Made by a program: the position numbers and the translations under genes | The notes under the pieces: model-generated | Seen by the model: the letters and a program-made list of their open reading frames with translations, nothing else | Databases searched by the model: none | Told to the model about the DNA's origin: nothing | Part shown: positions 1-6,982 of the stretch, in pieces | Layout: each line of letters starts with the position of its first letter | How positions within the stretch are numbered: the first letter of the stretch is position 1 | Assembly (NCBI GenBank): GCA_002493625.1 | Contig: DKZK01000032.1 | Coordinates: 1 to 42,504, forward strand | DNA from: Lachnospiraceae bacterium UBA7076 | GTDB taxonomy: Bacteria; Bacillota; Clostridia; Lachnospirales; Lachnospiraceae | DNA: 42,504 nt | Direction of reading: 5' to 3'

Positions 1-23
1 TCGTAGTTTATTTTGTAACCCAT
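1..23 (-). CDS. 5' end of an unidentified gene, running off the window
   Basis: An ATG at 23-21 on the minus strand is preceded by a good ribosome binding site (AAGGGG, about 7 bases upstream) and opens a frame reading MGYKINY before the edge. Too little is present to name the product. The repeats just upstream make an IS transposase such as IstA possible, but that is inference. Confidence 0.35.
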
Positions 24-110
24 TATGTTTCCCCTTATCTCTGTATTTCTTTGCATAATGTGTGTCTGAATTTAATTGTAAATTTTTTTACTGTATTTGA
101 AAGTATTTCT

Positions 111-192
111 GCATGAACGACATGTTTTTTACATGAACGACACTTTTCTTCAAAGTAAACTAAAAATTTTCTGCATAAACGACACGCTTTTT
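111..192 (-). repeat. Three copies of a 20-bp repeat upstream of the edge gene
   Basis: On the minus strand, three imperfect copies of a unit with core TGTCGTTYATG and an A-rich lead lie at 173-192, 131-150 and 111-130. The last two abut and the first stands 22 bases away. They lie upstream of the partial gene at the window edge. Multiple short terminal repeats beside a transposase are typical of IS21-family ends, so this could be an insertion-sequence boundary. They could equally be regulator binding sites. Confidence 0.5.
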
Positions 193-203
193 GCTATTGG
201 CAG

Positions 204-300
204 ATAATAAGTGCCGCTATTATTTTTCTTTGACACAAACTAAAAAGGGGTAGTAAATCTACCCCTTAAATAATAAGTGCCACTATTATTTTTCTTTGAC
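204..300. repeat. 31-bp direct repeat flanking a terminator
   Basis: Positions 204-234 and 270-300 are identical except for one base (G/A at the centre). The right copy contains the last codons and stop of the AraC-family gene. The left copy lies beyond the terminator and repeats that gene end. Each copy also contains a small hairpin (TAATA/TATTA arms) followed by T-rich sequence on the plus strand. A local duplication of the gene tail is the simplest reading. Confidence 0.8.
242..270 (-). terminator. Intrinsic terminator after the AraC-family gene
   Basis: On the minus strand a perfect 9-bp stem (AAGGGGTAG pairing with CTACCCCTT) encloses a 5-base loop and runs into five T residues. It sits 16 bases beyond the stop of the AraC-family gene, so it probably ends the whole 3666-286 transcript. 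Confidence 0.85.
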
Positions 301-1140
301 AGGAATCCATACTTCAGAATAGTACTGCGCATCCTGCATTCCATCCTTAAAATCTGCCGGATCGCTGTAATACTCTATGTTGTATCCCTCAGCAATCTCA
401 TAGTTGCTTGTCGGGAGCCATTCCGTAAAAATTCTGTGATTGGTTTCCTGTAAAGGAATTGGCATTCCTCCGCGACATGGAAACACCGCCCATGTATGCG
501 CCGGAATTTCATATACCTCAAGATTCTTTTTTTCTGCCTGCTCCGCAACAAAATCATCTGCAATCATATAACGGAACTGATTTCCTGCCATTTCCTCATC
601 AAAGCAGACGCCGTACATTCCCGTCACAGGTTTTTCCTTCGGCTGAATAAATGCCTCATCCCAGAACTTCGGTATATTTACATTCGCGTTTTCATAAGGA
701 AATTTTCGTGACACGCCCATTACCTTAAAAGCCTTTTTTTGTTCAATTCTGTATTCCATTATGCTACCTCCGTCTAATGATAATTTAATGTGTAACGGAG
801 CAAATGATTTCAGTATTGCTCCATTACGTCTCACATCCGTTGGTGTGCTTCCATGGAACCGCATAAATGCCTTTGTAAAGCTGTCCGGAGAATCGTAGCC
901 ATACTTCATTGCCAGATCAATCACCTTAATATCCGATGAGAGCAGCTCGCTTCCGGCAAGGGATAATCTTCTCATGCGAACATATTCTCCAACGGTATAT
1001 CCGCACAGCATGGAAAAACCCTTTTGAAAGTAAAATGCGGATATATTCACTTCCCCGGCTATCCTGCTGACCGTCAAATCCTCGGTAATATTTTCCTCAA
1101 TATACTCTATGGCATTTTCAATCGCTTTTATCCAGTCCAT
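286..1140 (-). CDS. AraC-family regulator with GyrI-like effector domain
   Basis: This is a 284-residue transcription factor. Residues 1-105 form the two helix-turn-helix motifs of AraC/XylS proteins, with the typical DLAMKYGYDSPDSFTKAF stretch near residues 75-92. Residues 125-284 form a GyrI-like small-ligand pocket of the kind fused to AraC in Rob and related regulators. Such proteins usually sense amphipathic or toxic molecules. The start has a GGAGGT site close upstream. It lies 84 bases downstream of the TfoX-like gene on the same strand and is followed by a strong terminator, so it is probably the last gene of the operon. The neighbouring free-standing GyrI-like protein suggests both bind related ligands, which is inference. 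Confidence 0.88.
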   Translation of the reverse strand: MDWIKAIENAIEYIEENITEDLTVSRIAGEVNISAFYFQKGFSMLCGYTVGEYVRMRRLSLAGSELLSSDIKVIDLAMKYGYDSPDSFTKAFMRFHGSTPTDVRRNGAILKSFAPLHIKLSLDGGSIMEYRIEQKKAFKVMGVSRKFPYENANVNIPKFWDEAFIQPKEKPVTGMYGVCFDEEMAGNQFRYMIADDFVAEQAEKKNLEVYEIPAHTWAVFPCRGGMPIPLQETNHRIFTEWLPTSNYEIAEGYNIEYYSDPADFKDGMQDAQYYSEVWIPVKEK

Positions 1141-1224
1141 TCGGCACCTCCAACCTGACTACCACTTTAATATACTGTTTTTTCACGAAGGCGTCCCGAC
1201 AATTCATGCTTTGTTTTGTCTTAC

Positions 1225-1560
1225 TTATCCATTGGCTTTTCCCTTCGGTTTTTTCTTTGGTTCCGGCAGCTCCATGTACATTTCTTGTAACACTTCCGTC
1301 ATCAACTTCGTATTTTCCACGTCGTCCACAACTGCCATCAATGTTCTGGAGCCGTCATACGGATATGCCCTTTCAGCTTCCGGCATCAATCTTAACACGG
1401 CTTCTGTTGGTTTCAGAAACAAAGTGTTGTCGCATATATCTCCTATCAGCTTCCCCTGATAATATACACAATACTCACCCATCATTTTTCTTGTTGATAT
1501 TTCTCCTGCTTTTTGAAGATTTTCCACAATATAATCATGAAATTCCTTTGATGTTGCCAT
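1225..1560 (-). CDS. TfoX N-terminal domain protein
   Basis: A 111-residue protein matching the TfoX/Sxy N-terminal domain: an N-terminal helix, the RKMMGEYCVYYQGKLIGDI strand region at about residues 24-42, then LFLKPT and a Lys-rich tail. Length is right for the stand-alone domain. Its biochemical role is unknown; in Proteobacteria the full protein controls competence, but that should not be carried over to a Firmicute. Its ATG lies directly next to the stop of the upstream GyrI-like gene with no gap, which implies translational coupling. Small TfoX-N proteins often sit beside GyrI-like and ClbS-like genes, as here. Confidence 0.82.
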   Translation of the reverse strand: MATSKEFHDYIVENLQKAGEISTRKMMGEYCVYYQGKLIGDICDNTLFLKPTEAVLRLMPEAERAYPYDGSRTLMAVVDDVENTKLMTEVLQEMYMELPEPKKKPKGKANG

Positions 1561-2199
1561 CTAATCACCCACCTTTCTTACAGGATGCCGAATCACGGTT
1601 TTCAACCTTTCCGGAGCCACGCGTCTGGCATCCGACAAGTATATTTCATGATGCATCCTCTTATCCGTAAAATCATTTTCATATCCATTTTCACTAAGAA
1701 ATCTGTCCATCAGCGCTACAGTAGCAGGCTCATCATCGTAAGCTCCAATATGCATACACTGAACACATAGTCCTTCTTTTATCGTCATAAATTCTACCTT
1801 GGAAAAGTCCTGTCCCTTTTTCTTTCCCGCTTCCTCTATTGCCCACTGAACGTCTTTTTTTGTCACAAAATCCGGCAGTCTGATTACGGAAATCCAGCAA
1901 AAATCTTCTTTTCTGCCGTAATCCACTCCAACCGTATCCTCCTGCCACCAGAATCCTTCCAGCGGCGGCACCACATAATCAAAATATCCCTCAATTGCAT
2001 GATTTCCCTTTTTACTCATCTTTATGGTAAACGCAATTGCATAAAGCAGTCCGATAGACGCCTTATAGTCTCCATTCTCATCATTTGGATTTCCCTTCCC
2101 TCTTACTGCAATAAAATTCATTTCCGGTACATCCACGATTTCCGGTTTATTTTTCGGCATATAAAATTCCTTGTACTCTTTTTTATAATCAAATGACAT
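1561..2199 (-). CDS. GyrI-like small-molecule-binding protein
   Basis: A 212-residue stand-alone GyrI-like domain protein of the COG4832 type. The opening residues (IVDVPEMNFIAVRGKGNPND) and the PPLEGFWW segment near residue 77 are characteristic. The C-terminal MHHEIYLSDARRVAPERLKT motif is also a hallmark of this subgroup. Some members hydrolyse cyclopropane-bearing natural products and protect cells from DNA-alkylating toxins, while others only bind ligand. Which applies here cannot be read from sequence. A ribosome binding site (AGGAGG) precedes the ATG. It is 17 bases downstream of the ClbS-like gene and abuts the TfoX-like gene. Confidence 0.87.
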   Translation of the reverse strand: MSFDYKKEYKEFYMPKNKPEIVDVPEMNFIAVRGKGNPNDENGDYKASIGLLYAIAFTIKMSKKGNHAIEGYFDYVVPPLEGFWWQEDTVGVDYGRKEDFCWISVIRLPDFVTKKDVQWAIEEAGKKKGQDFSKVEFMTIKEGLCVQCMHIGAYDDEPATVALMDRFLSENGYENDFTDKRMHHEIYLSDARRVAPERLKTVIRHPVRKVGD

Positions 2200-2216
2200 T
2201 TTTTCCTCCTTATATT

Positions 2217-2753
2217 TTACTTACAGTTTTTCTGATGCGCCTTTATTTTCCTGATTGCCCAGTCATAATGGCTGGAGGTGGCGCTCACAAAATATGAGCC
2301 AAGCACCGAACCTCCCACGGCAGGAAATGCTTTTGACAAAAATAATTCCTCATTGGAAAAACCTTTTATTTTCTCTAAAACTTCCGCATGTGACATTGCA
2401 AGCAGTTTTTTCGCTTCTTCCATATCCGTCTCCTGATTTTGTTCCCAGAACACCTGATTCATTGAAGCAATCGTTCTCCAATTATATGGCTTCGGCAGAA
2501 ACTGCATGGTTTTTCCATCTGCATTTCCATCAACAAACCGGAGCATAAGCCGGTGCCATTCATATAAATGTATCAGCACATCCCGTACATTTTTGTCCCG
2601 CTTCCAGTGCGCTTCCGTTTTTTTCACATCTGCGCTAAAATCAAAGGATGTTGTCATCTCCTTTTCGCTGAGCGAATCAATAAGCGTATTGAGCTTTTCA
2701 AAATTTTCTTCTGCCGCCAACAGCAGGTCTTCCTTGTTTCTCGGTCTTGGCAT
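2217..2753 (-). CDS. ClbS/DfsB-family four-helix protein
   Basis: A 178-residue ClbS/DfsB (DinB-like) protein. ClbS is the colibactin self-protection protein and opens the cyclopropane warhead of the toxin. Visible family features are the start MPRPRNKEDLL, the VLIHLYEWHRLML helix near residue 65, and the LPKPYNWRTI segment near residue 90. I chose the ATG at 2753 rather than 39 bases upstream because AGGAGG lies 7 bases before it and the family begins with MPRP. With this start it follows the stop of the WYL regulator by one base. Substrate is unknown; members also occur in organisms that make no toxin. Confidence 0.85.
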   Translation of the reverse strand: MPRPRNKEDLLLAAEENFEKLNTLIDSLSEKEMTTSFDFSADVKKTEAHWKRDKNVRDVLIHLYEWHRLMLRFVDGNADGKTMQFLPKPYNWRTIASMNQVFWEQNQETDMEEAKKLLAMSHAEVLEKIKGFSNEELFLSKAFPAVGGSVLGSYFVSATSSHYDWAIRKIKAHQKNCK

Positions 2754-2754
2754 T

Positions 2755-3666
2755 TTATTCCTCCTCATATTCCTGTACGACTTTTTTTGCAATGCCGATT
2801 AATTCATCTCTCACTTCCGCAGGCTCTATCACCTTTACCTTTTCTCCAAAGGTCAAAAGCCATGTAAGTAAATTTTCCTTGTCCGTATAATCTGCCGTAA
2901 AAAGCAGACTGCCGTCTTCCTGTTCCGTAAAGCAATGCACGCCGAACTCCTCAATCAGCCTCCACTTACATGCACCGGAAAAAAGGGCCTTTACTTTAAT
3001 TCCTCCCGGAAATATCTTCTCAACCGACAAATCCGGGGCAGGCACCTGCCTTGGAGCAAATGTTGTTTTCTCCTTAATCAGCTCATCCATACGATTTAAT
3101 TTAAACAAACGAAAGTCTTTCCTTGCCGTACACCAGCCCCACGCATACCATGACGACCATTTAAACACAAGATAATAGGGTTCTATGGTCCGTATACCGT
3201 CACTGTTGGGTCCATAGTAATGGAAGGTCAGCAATGTCCGTTCCTCTATGGCGTCCTGAACAAGTCCGATTTTAGGCGTCAGCGTATCCTTATACCACGA
3301 TGACAGGTCAATCAATATATAGTCCCTGCCGCTTACAAAATCGGAGGAGCCTGATTTTATCTTTTCCATCAGTTGGCCGTAATATCTGCTTCCGCTCACA
3401 CTGTCCATGCTCCTGAGCCCTGCCAGAATCATCTGCATATCCTTGGAGGTCAGCAAAGTTCTGTCCACACGGTAACCATCCATAATACCGATGCCGCCGC
3501 CTGTGCCCTGCGCCGTGTAAATTGGTATTCCTGCCTTGCATAAAGCTTCTATATCCCTGTTAATTGTTCGCCGTGACACCTCAAACTTCTCAGCAAGCTC
3601 CGGCGCCGTGGTTTTTTCCTCCTGCAACAGCACAGAAAGGATTCCTATCAGTCTGTCTATTTTCAT
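2755..3666 (-). CDS. YafY-type WYL-domain transcriptional regulator
   Basis: A 303-residue regulator with an N-terminal DeoR/HTH_11 helix-turn-helix (EEKTTAPELAEKFEVSRRT at about residues 16-34) and a WYL domain from about residue 140 (LTFHYYGPNSDGIRTIEPYYL, then WYAWGWCTARKDFRLF). A WCX-like C-terminal region follows. WYL proteins usually bind a ligand or nucleic acid and often repress their own operon. It is first in a five-gene set, ending one base before the ClbS-like start. A long inverted repeat at 3694-3729 lies over its promoter and is the obvious candidate operator. Confidence 0.9.
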   Translation of the reverse strand: MKIDRLIGILSVLLQEEKTTAPELAEKFEVSRRTINRDIEALCKAGIPIYTAQGTGGGIGIMDGYRVDRTLLTSKDMQMILAGLRSMDSVSGSRYYGQLMEKIKSGSSDFVSGRDYILIDLSSWYKDTLTPKIGLVQDAIEERTLLTFHYYGPNSDGIRTIEPYYLVFKWSSWYAWGWCTARKDFRLFKLNRMDELIKEKTTFAPRQVPAPDLSVEKIFPGGIKVKALFSGACKWRLIEEFGVHCFTEQEDGSLLFTADYTDKENLLTWLLTFGEKVKVIEPAEVRDELIGIAKKVVQEYEEE

Positions 3667-3685
3667 ATGAACTCCTTACGCCTAT

Positions 3686-3729
3686 ATTATAATAAAGCAA
3701 ACAGGACAACAGTGTGTCATGTTTGCTTT
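3686..3729 (-). promoter_or_regulatory. Promoter -10 box and inverted-repeat operator of the WYL operon
   Basis: On the minus strand a perfect TATAAT lies at 3691-3686, 20 bases before the WYL regulator start. Directly upstream, 3694-3729 is an inverted repeat with perfect 10-bp arms (AAAGCAAACA / TGTTTGCTTT) and an inner GACA/TGTC pair, covering where the -35 box must lie. Binding there would block polymerase. No good TTGACA is visible at the expected spacing, which suggests a weak or activated promoter. Confidence 0.65.
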
Positions 3730-3772
3730 GCTTTTTATGTGATTTACAAACTTACTGCTTATTTTTACAAAG

Positions 3773-4342
3773 TCACAGGATAATAGATAAATACTCTGTA
3801 TCTACAAAATCGCCCCAGCGGTGAGGATTTTCATCAGGCGGTGTTTTCGGGTTCCTATCATAACGAAATGATGTCAGATACTCTTTAGAAGGAATTTCAA
3901 TATCATGGTAAATAAGTATTTTTTCTAATTCATCAATCCACTCCTGAACCCGCGGCTCCGCCCATGAAAAATCAGACCCCTCACATTCATTTCCCATTTC
4001 AATCGGAACATGGATTACCCTGTTTATCTCATCGTTTGAATTTCCATTTGTTATTCCCTTATAACAGGCAACAATTGCTTCATAATCACTTTTATCCAGC
4101 TCCCCATCATATGCCCTTTTATTTGTTTCTTCATATGTCGGAAACTCTAAAATAAAGTCCGGCACAATTTCTGAATAAACATCCCACGAATCATCCCAAA
4201 AATGAGTGGTCCATTGCCACATTTTTTTTGCAATCGGTGTCCAGTCTACTTCCGGATATATTGTTATAAGATATTTTTCTATGCACATGAAAGCATAGCA
4301 AAAACGACCTGTCATTGTAATGTCGTACAAATCTGTAATCAT
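3773..4342 (-). CDS. Hypothetical acidic protein, orphan
   Basis: A 189-residue soluble, acidic, Trp-rich protein that I do not recognise. It has no signal peptide or membrane segment. Segments rich in Trp and Asp (HFWDDSWDVYSEI near residue 47, FSWAEPRVQEWIDELEK near 125) and the small acidic character resemble immunity proteins of polymorphic toxins. No toxin gene is adjacent, so that is only an impression. A good AAGGAG site precedes the ATG. It lies 51 bases downstream of the broken KilA-N gene within the accessory patch. Confidence 0.7.
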   Translation of the reverse strand: MITDLYDITMTGRFCYAFMCIEKYLITIYPEVDWTPIAKKMWQWTTHFWDDSWDVYSEIVPDFILEFPTYEETNKRAYDGELDKSDYEAIVACYKGITNGNSNDEINRVIHVPIEMGNECEGSDFSWAEPRVQEWIDELEKILIYHDIEIPSKEYLTSFRYDRNPKTPPDENPHRWGDFVDTEYLSIIL

Positions 4343-4393
4343 AGTTCTACTCCTTATTATCCTTCGGACACATCTTCACTTCCAAATTTCCTT

Positions 4394-5238
4394 CTATATT
4401 TTTATTTCTAATTTTGGCAAATTATTTAAGCTAACACTTTCCAAAGTCTGCAACTGCTGTACCGCCAATTGCCGAAGCAATTCCATTCTCTCCTTTTGCT
4501 TCTTTCCCTGATTAATTAAAACTGCATTATAGCTTTCTAAATTTGCAAGCACTAATAACTGGTTCAGTGTTGCCATATCCCGCATATTTCCTTTTTCAGT
4601 TGGATTTTCATCTTTCCATTGCTTGGCTGTTTTTCCAAACAAAACGACATTGGCATATCTGCTTCATTCGCGTATGCATAAGACACCTGTGCAGATGTTA
4701 ATTCTGAAGGAAGCATATTGCCTTTAATAGCATTAGTATGTATTCTATAATTTAACTTTGAAATTTCTCTGTTTAAATTCCAATTTAAACACAATCGGCT
4801 GTTTTCATCTGTCTTTAATCTCCTATAATCTTTCATAATGTATAGTTGAAATTCAGGCGAAATCCAAGTCGCAAAAGACATGGCAATATCACTATGGGCA
4901 TATGTTCCGCCATAACGTCCTGCCTTTGAAACGATGCCTAGCGCTCCTGTTGCTTCTATCCACTTCTTTGGTGACATTGTAAATGCATTTGCTCCTGCCC
5001 GTTTTCTAAACCCCTCGAATTCGAGGGGTTTAAAATCCGGATTATGAAGTCTTTCCCATAGTCCCAAAAATTCTATCACATCCCGGCTTCTCATCCAGTT
5101 TTGAATAACCGCTGTTGGGTCATCGCTTTTATATCGAGCTATATCTGTCAATGAAATAAATTCATTTTCAAAGTCCTGTGTGTAAATTCCAATATCTATT
5201 CCATTCGCATGAATCGTTTCTTTAATTATTTTCCCCAT
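4394..5238 (-). pseudogene. KilA-N domain protein, frameshifted
   Basis: The upstream part (5238 to about 4652) encodes a KilA-N DNA-binding domain with the family motifs FISLTDIARYKSDDPTAVIQ, NWMRSRDVIEFLGLWE, GRYGGTYAHSDIAMSFATWI and FQLYIMKDYRRLK. The reading then shifts one base at about 4651-4654, and the tail (FGKTAKQWKDENP to the stop at 4394) continues in another frame. Joined, the pieces give the normal protein of about 280 residues with the usual NVVLFGKTAKQW segment. KilA-N proteins come from phages and mobile elements. AGGAGG precedes the ATG at 5238. A missing base explains the break; a sequencing error cannot be excluded. Confidence 0.85.
5007..5032. repeat. 26-bp perfect palindrome inside the KilA-N gene
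   Basis: The run from 5007 to 5032 equals its own reverse complement, centred on GAATTC (5017-5022) with CCCCTC/GAGGGG arms. It encodes the conserved FKPLEFEGF stretch of the KilA-N protein, so part of the symmetry is imposed by the protein, but perfect symmetry over 26 bases is unusual in coding DNA. Confidence 0.9.
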
Positions 5239-5293
5239 TTCTCCTCCTGTAATCACATCTCAATCTTTTTAAAACGCCTTATCATCTTTCCCT

Positions 5294-5810
5294 TTAAGGA
5301 GTTTCTGCTAAATAACTGTCTTCATCTTCCCACATATCCCGATACGCTTCAATGTAAAACTTAATACAACTTGGATATGTACATAAATATTTTTTACATA
5401 CTTTTTTATATAATCCCAAGACTTTTTCATCACATGCAAAATCCAATAAATAATCAAGCAAATGTGATAATTTATCCTCCGAGATTTCCCGGCTACAAAC
5501 ATCTTCAACCAACGGAAAATAAATATCATATGCTTTAACTCTCTCACCACATTAGGTGCATCATGCATTGTCAAACCCAAAGACCCGTTCATCTCTGCGA
5601 TATAAGCAGTATGTACCTTAAATCCATATTTCTTCTCCACATACTCCGATATCATTTTATATGTAATTTTCAATCACAACTGATATTTCCTTGCCTGCGC
5701 TGCCATTTCATCCAAGGGGACATTTCCCTGACCCTCGCCAAAATTCGCTTTTACATTGATTATTCTGTCGGTTTTTTATTGGAAAGCAATGCCACTATCC
5801 CGACCTGAAA
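5294..5810 (-). pseudogene. Relic of an RlmD-type methyltransferase C-terminus, fused to an unknown tail
   Basis: Reading leftward from 5810, the minus strand gives VALLSNKKP, then after a one-base shift INVKANFGEGQGNVPLDEM, then an in-frame TGA. It continues with KITYKMISEYVEKKYGFKV, HTAYIAEMNGSLGL and HDAPNVVREL. This is the C-terminal extension found on uracil-5 methyltransferases of many Lachnospiraceae. The catalytic part is gone. At about 5525 the frame shifts again into an open stretch of about 80 residues (VEDVCSREISEDKLSHLLDY to LAETP, stop at 5294) whose origin I do not recognise. At least three lesions make this a decayed or recombined remnant rather than a working gene. Confidence 0.7.
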
Positions 5811-6982
5811 TCAAAATATTATTTCTTTGCATTTCCCTCTAATTCCAGCATATACTTATCAAAATCTGACATGAATAATCCGTCCTGAATAATTCTATAT
5901 TTTTCAAATTCGGTCTCTGCATGAAGCTTTGCAATTTCAACAGATACTTTTCCTGCGTCCTTCAAAATACCATAATCGAACATTTCAATAAAACTGTTAA
6001 GACGCTTTCCCCAATCCTGCATCGTCAACGGAATATGTCTTAATGTCATGCTTTCAGCAAAATCCAAATATGCAGTAACCATGCGATTTAATTGTTTCAT
6101 CTCATCCTGATTCAGATAATTCTTGGCAATCGTAACATCGCTTTTCTTAATCTTGCCATCCGGTGCATCAGACCATGTGGTTAGCCCCATATGCTCTTTT
6201 GTATGGTCTGCCCTTTCTACAATTAATTCCGCCGCTGTATGTCCGTGAACAGCATAGTGCATTTTATTCTGAACCGTAGCATAAAATCTTTTTGTTGTTG
6301 CTGAATTTTTATCATAATCTATTGCAGTAGCATAAAGGTCAGTGATTTTCTGATAAAACATTCGTTCACTTGCTCGTATTTCACGAATACGTTCTAACTG
6401 CTCATCAAAATACTTTTCAGTCAGGTATGTTCCACGTTTCAGTCTTTCATCATCCATGACCCAGCCTTTAATGGTGTAATTCTTTGCAATCTCATTCACC
6501 CATTTTCTGAATTGTACGGCACGCTCAGAATTCACCTTAAATCCAACTGCAATAATCATTTCCAAAGAATAATGATTTGTTGTATAGCTTTTTCCGTCAG
6601 TGGCAGTTATCCGAAATTTTCGGATAACTGAATCCTCCAGTAATTCACTGTCATTGAAAATTTTTTTTATATGATAATTTATTGTACGAACATCCACATC
6701 ATATAATGTTGCCATCATCTTCTGTGTCAGCCATATATTTTCATCCTCATAACGCATTTCAACGCTGTCCTGTTGGTCTCCAACGGAAGCAACATAGGTC
6801 AGATATTCCGCTGCGCTGGAACGGAGGGTTATTTCACCTTTTTTCTTTTTCAAACAGAATTTCCTCCTCGCAAATTGAAGTGTACTTTCACAATTTCATC
6901 TAACTTGGTTTGTGTCGTATTAGCATAATATTTTGCATCAATAATAAGCGCCTTTACTCTACCGTTTTTTTATTGGAAAGCA
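5772..6982. repeat. 17-bp direct repeat bracketing the RhuM gene
   Basis: TTTTTTATTGGAAAGCA occurs exactly at 5772-5788 and at 6966-6982. The right copy encodes the last codons of intact rlmD (LSNKK). The left copy encodes the same residues in the methyltransferase relic. The RhuM gene lies between. This is the pattern left when a cassette enters at the 3' end of a gene and restores that end. The same pattern could arise by recombination between paralogues. No integrase is present between the copies. Confidence 0.6.
5819..6853 (-). CDS. RhuM-family (virulence RhuM) protein
   Basis: A 344-residue RhuM-family protein, named after a Salmonella pathogenicity-island gene of unknown function. Diagnostic stretches are ENIWLTQKMMATLYDVDVRTINYHIKKIF at about residues 38-66, then NHYSLEMIIAVGFKVNSERA, QFRKWVNE and GRKLD-like AMTLRH regions towards the end. 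The N-terminal part resembles a DNA-binding domain. The start is TTG at 6853, chosen because GAGGAGG lies 9 bases upstream; no ATG fits. Such genes occur in defence islands and mobile regions, and here it lies between a 17-bp direct repeat. Its biochemical role is unknown. Confidence 0.87.
   Translation of the reverse strand: MKKKKGEITLRSSAAEYLTYVASVGDQQDSVEMRYEDENIWLTQKMMATLYDVDVRTINYHIKKIFNDSELLEDSVIRKFRITATDGKSYTTNHYSLEMIIAVGFKVNSERAVQFRKWVNEIAKNYTIKGWVMDDERLKRGTYLTEKYFDEQLERIREIRASERMFYQKITDLYATAIDYDKNSATTKRFYATVQNKMHYAVHGHTAAELIVERADHTKEHMGLTTWSDAPDGKIKKSDVTIAKNYLNQDEMKQLNRMVTAYLDFAESMTLRHIPLTMQDWGKRLNSFIEMFDYGILKDAGKVSVEIAKLHAETEFEKYRIIQDGLFMSDFDKYMLELEGNAKK

Noticed and set aside
3773..4342. 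Toxin-immunity assignment for the orphan acidic gene
   Set aside because: Only composition and size suggest it. No toxin gene or recognised immunity motif is nearby, so it is left as hypothetical.
4394..5238. Programmed frameshift in the KilA-N gene
   Set aside because: No slippery heptamer or downstream stem is visible at 4650, and the family is normally read in one frame.
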